Origin: Actinomyces faecalis | GTDB lineage: Bacteria; Actinomycetota; Actinomycetes; Actinomycetales; Actinomycetaceae | Length of the DNA stretch: 64,000 bases | Assembly (NCBI RefSeq): GCF_013184985.2 | Contig: NZ_CP063418.1 | Coordinates: forward strand, 2,170,001 to 2,234,000 | Direction of reading: 5' to 3' | Shown: positions 63,496 through 64,000 of the stretch, in pieces | How positions within the stretch are numbered: the stretch's first letter is position 1 | Layout of the letters: each line of letters begins with the position of its first letter | Notes under the pieces: model-generated | Database searches by the model: none | Seen by the model: only the letters and a program-made list of their open reading frames with translations | Told to the model about the DNA's origin: nothing | Position numbers and translations under genes: made by a program

Positions 63496-64000
63496 GTGAC
63501 CATCGTCGCCGTCAGCCTCAAGATGTACTTCGAGCGTGCGCGCACGCTGCGCTACTGCGAGGAGGTGGCCCGTATCGCGGCCAGCGTCCCTGCCACGGCC
63601 GAGCTGCAGATGGCGGTCTACACCGACTTCCTCACGGTCCCGGCGGCAGCCCAGCGCCTGGCAGGCTCCTCTGTCCTGCTGGGGGCCCAGGACCTGGCTC
63701 CCGAGGACCGCGGTGCCCTGACCGGTGAGGTCTCCGGAGCGGACCTGGCAGACCTCGGGGTACGCACGGTGGAGGTCGGCCACTATGAGCGCCGCACGGT
63801 CTTCGGCGAGGACGAGCAGATGGTCGCTGCCAAGACCCGTGCAGCCCTGCGCAACGGCATGGTCCCCATGCTGTGCGTGGGCGAGCCTGAGCAGACTGAC
63901 CCCGCCAAGGCGGCTGAGGCGTGCCTGGCCCACGTCCGCTCCGCCGTCGGCCAGGAAGGAACTGACGCCCCGCTGTGGGTCGGTTACGAGCCCTACTGGG
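63496..64000 (+). CDS. Triosephosphate-isomerase-like protein, 3' end beyond window (possible tetrulose-phosphate isomerase)
   Basis: 168 codons are visible. GTG 63496 has TAGGAG 6 nt upstream. TIM-like motifs are present but altered: AVSLKMYF where TPI has GNWKMN (Lys9 kept, Asn to Ser), VGHYERR where TPI has GHSERR (His kept, Ser to Tyr), MLCVGE, and VGYEPYW with the catalytic Glu. The changed active-site neighbours suggest a substrate other than triose phosphate, such as L-erythrulose 1-phosphate as for EryH/LerI proteins. That fits the DhaK-type kinase upstream. A diverged TPI is the alternative. Confidence 0.8.
   Translation, partial: MTIVAVSLKMYFERARTLRYCEEVARIAASVPATAELQMAVYTDFLTVPAAAQRLAGSSVLLGAQDLAPEDRGALTGEVSGADLADLGVRTVEVGHYERRTVFGEDEQMVAAKTRAALRNGMVPMLCVGEPEQTDPAKAAEACLAHVRSAVGQEGTDAPLWVGYEPYW

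Noticed and set aside
1..64000. tRNA, rRNA or riboswitch genes and prophage structural genes
   Set aside because: I looked for cloverleaf/CCA patterns, rRNA motifs and phage proteins and saw none that I could support.

Overview
This is a high-GC, densely coded actinobacterial window. Several features point to a saccharolytic member of the Actinomycetaceae, close to Actinomyces: a sortase-type wall anchor, LacI/ROK-controlled sugar loci, CUT1 sugar ABC systems without their own ATPase, and frequent GTG starts. The genus is an inference, because there is no rRNA or marker gene to fix it. Almost every gene serves uptake and breakdown of plant-type polysaccharide (arabinan, arabinoxylan, xyloglucan) or of small sugars and sugar acids.

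Layout. Positions 1-1100: the C-terminal end of a wall-anchored secreted protein. 1.3-2.2 kb: a decayed IS3-family transposase. 2.4-9.9 kb (minus strand): a CUT2 monosaccharide ABC transporter (ChvE/MmsA/MmsB type), a LacI regulator, a beta-hydroxyacid dehydrogenase and an aldose 1-epimerase. 10-19 kb: a CUT1 transporter, a GH51 arabinofuranosidase, two overlapping LacI genes and a GH2 enzyme. 19.2-20.7 kb: L-arabinose isomerase. 20.9-27 kb: a second CUT1 transporter, a LacI regulator and a second GH51. 27-28.5 kb: an AAA/DUF4143 ATPase behind a tandem repeat. 28.5-39 kb: a CE7 esterase, a GH120 beta-xylosidase, a third CUT1 transporter and a duplicated binding-protein/LacI module. 39-44.4 kb: xylitol dehydrogenase, xylB, xylA and the ROK repressor xylR. 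44.4-47.3 kb: an accessory patch (AAA ATPase, HipB/HipA-like pair with a defective HipA, GH42 remnant). 47.4-53.8 kb: a GH31 alpha-xylosidase, a fourth CUT1 transporter and its LacI gene. 53.9-64 kb: a GntR-controlled locus for a small polyol or sugar acid, comprising a DhaK-DhaL-type kinase, a TIM-barrel isomerase, an MFS transporter, an SDR and a TIM-like isomerase.

How the parts work together. Arabino- and xylo-oligosaccharides would be imported by the four CUT1 systems, presumably energised by one shared ATPase encoded elsewhere. They would be trimmed inside the cell by GH51, GH120, GH31, GH2 and CE7, and fed into XylA/XylB or AraA. araB and araD are not in the window. Recurrent palindromes suggest local regulons: a GTGAACGTTCAC type before chvE, the epimerase and araA; a TGTATCGATACA type before the second GH51 and its transporter; a 20-bp palindrome before the alpha-xyloside transporter; and a 16-bp palindrome over the -10 of the kinase operon.

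The most unusual structure is at 59.8-63.3 kb. A visibly AT-richer three-gene cassette (MFS transporter, lactonase-type amidohydrolase, PdxA-type dehydrogenase) sits inside the kinase operon between the SDR and the TIM-like gene. It is bracketed by an exact 40-bp direct repeat that forms the 3' end of both the SDR gene and the PdxA gene. This looks like a clean modular insertion that regenerated the end of the host gene.
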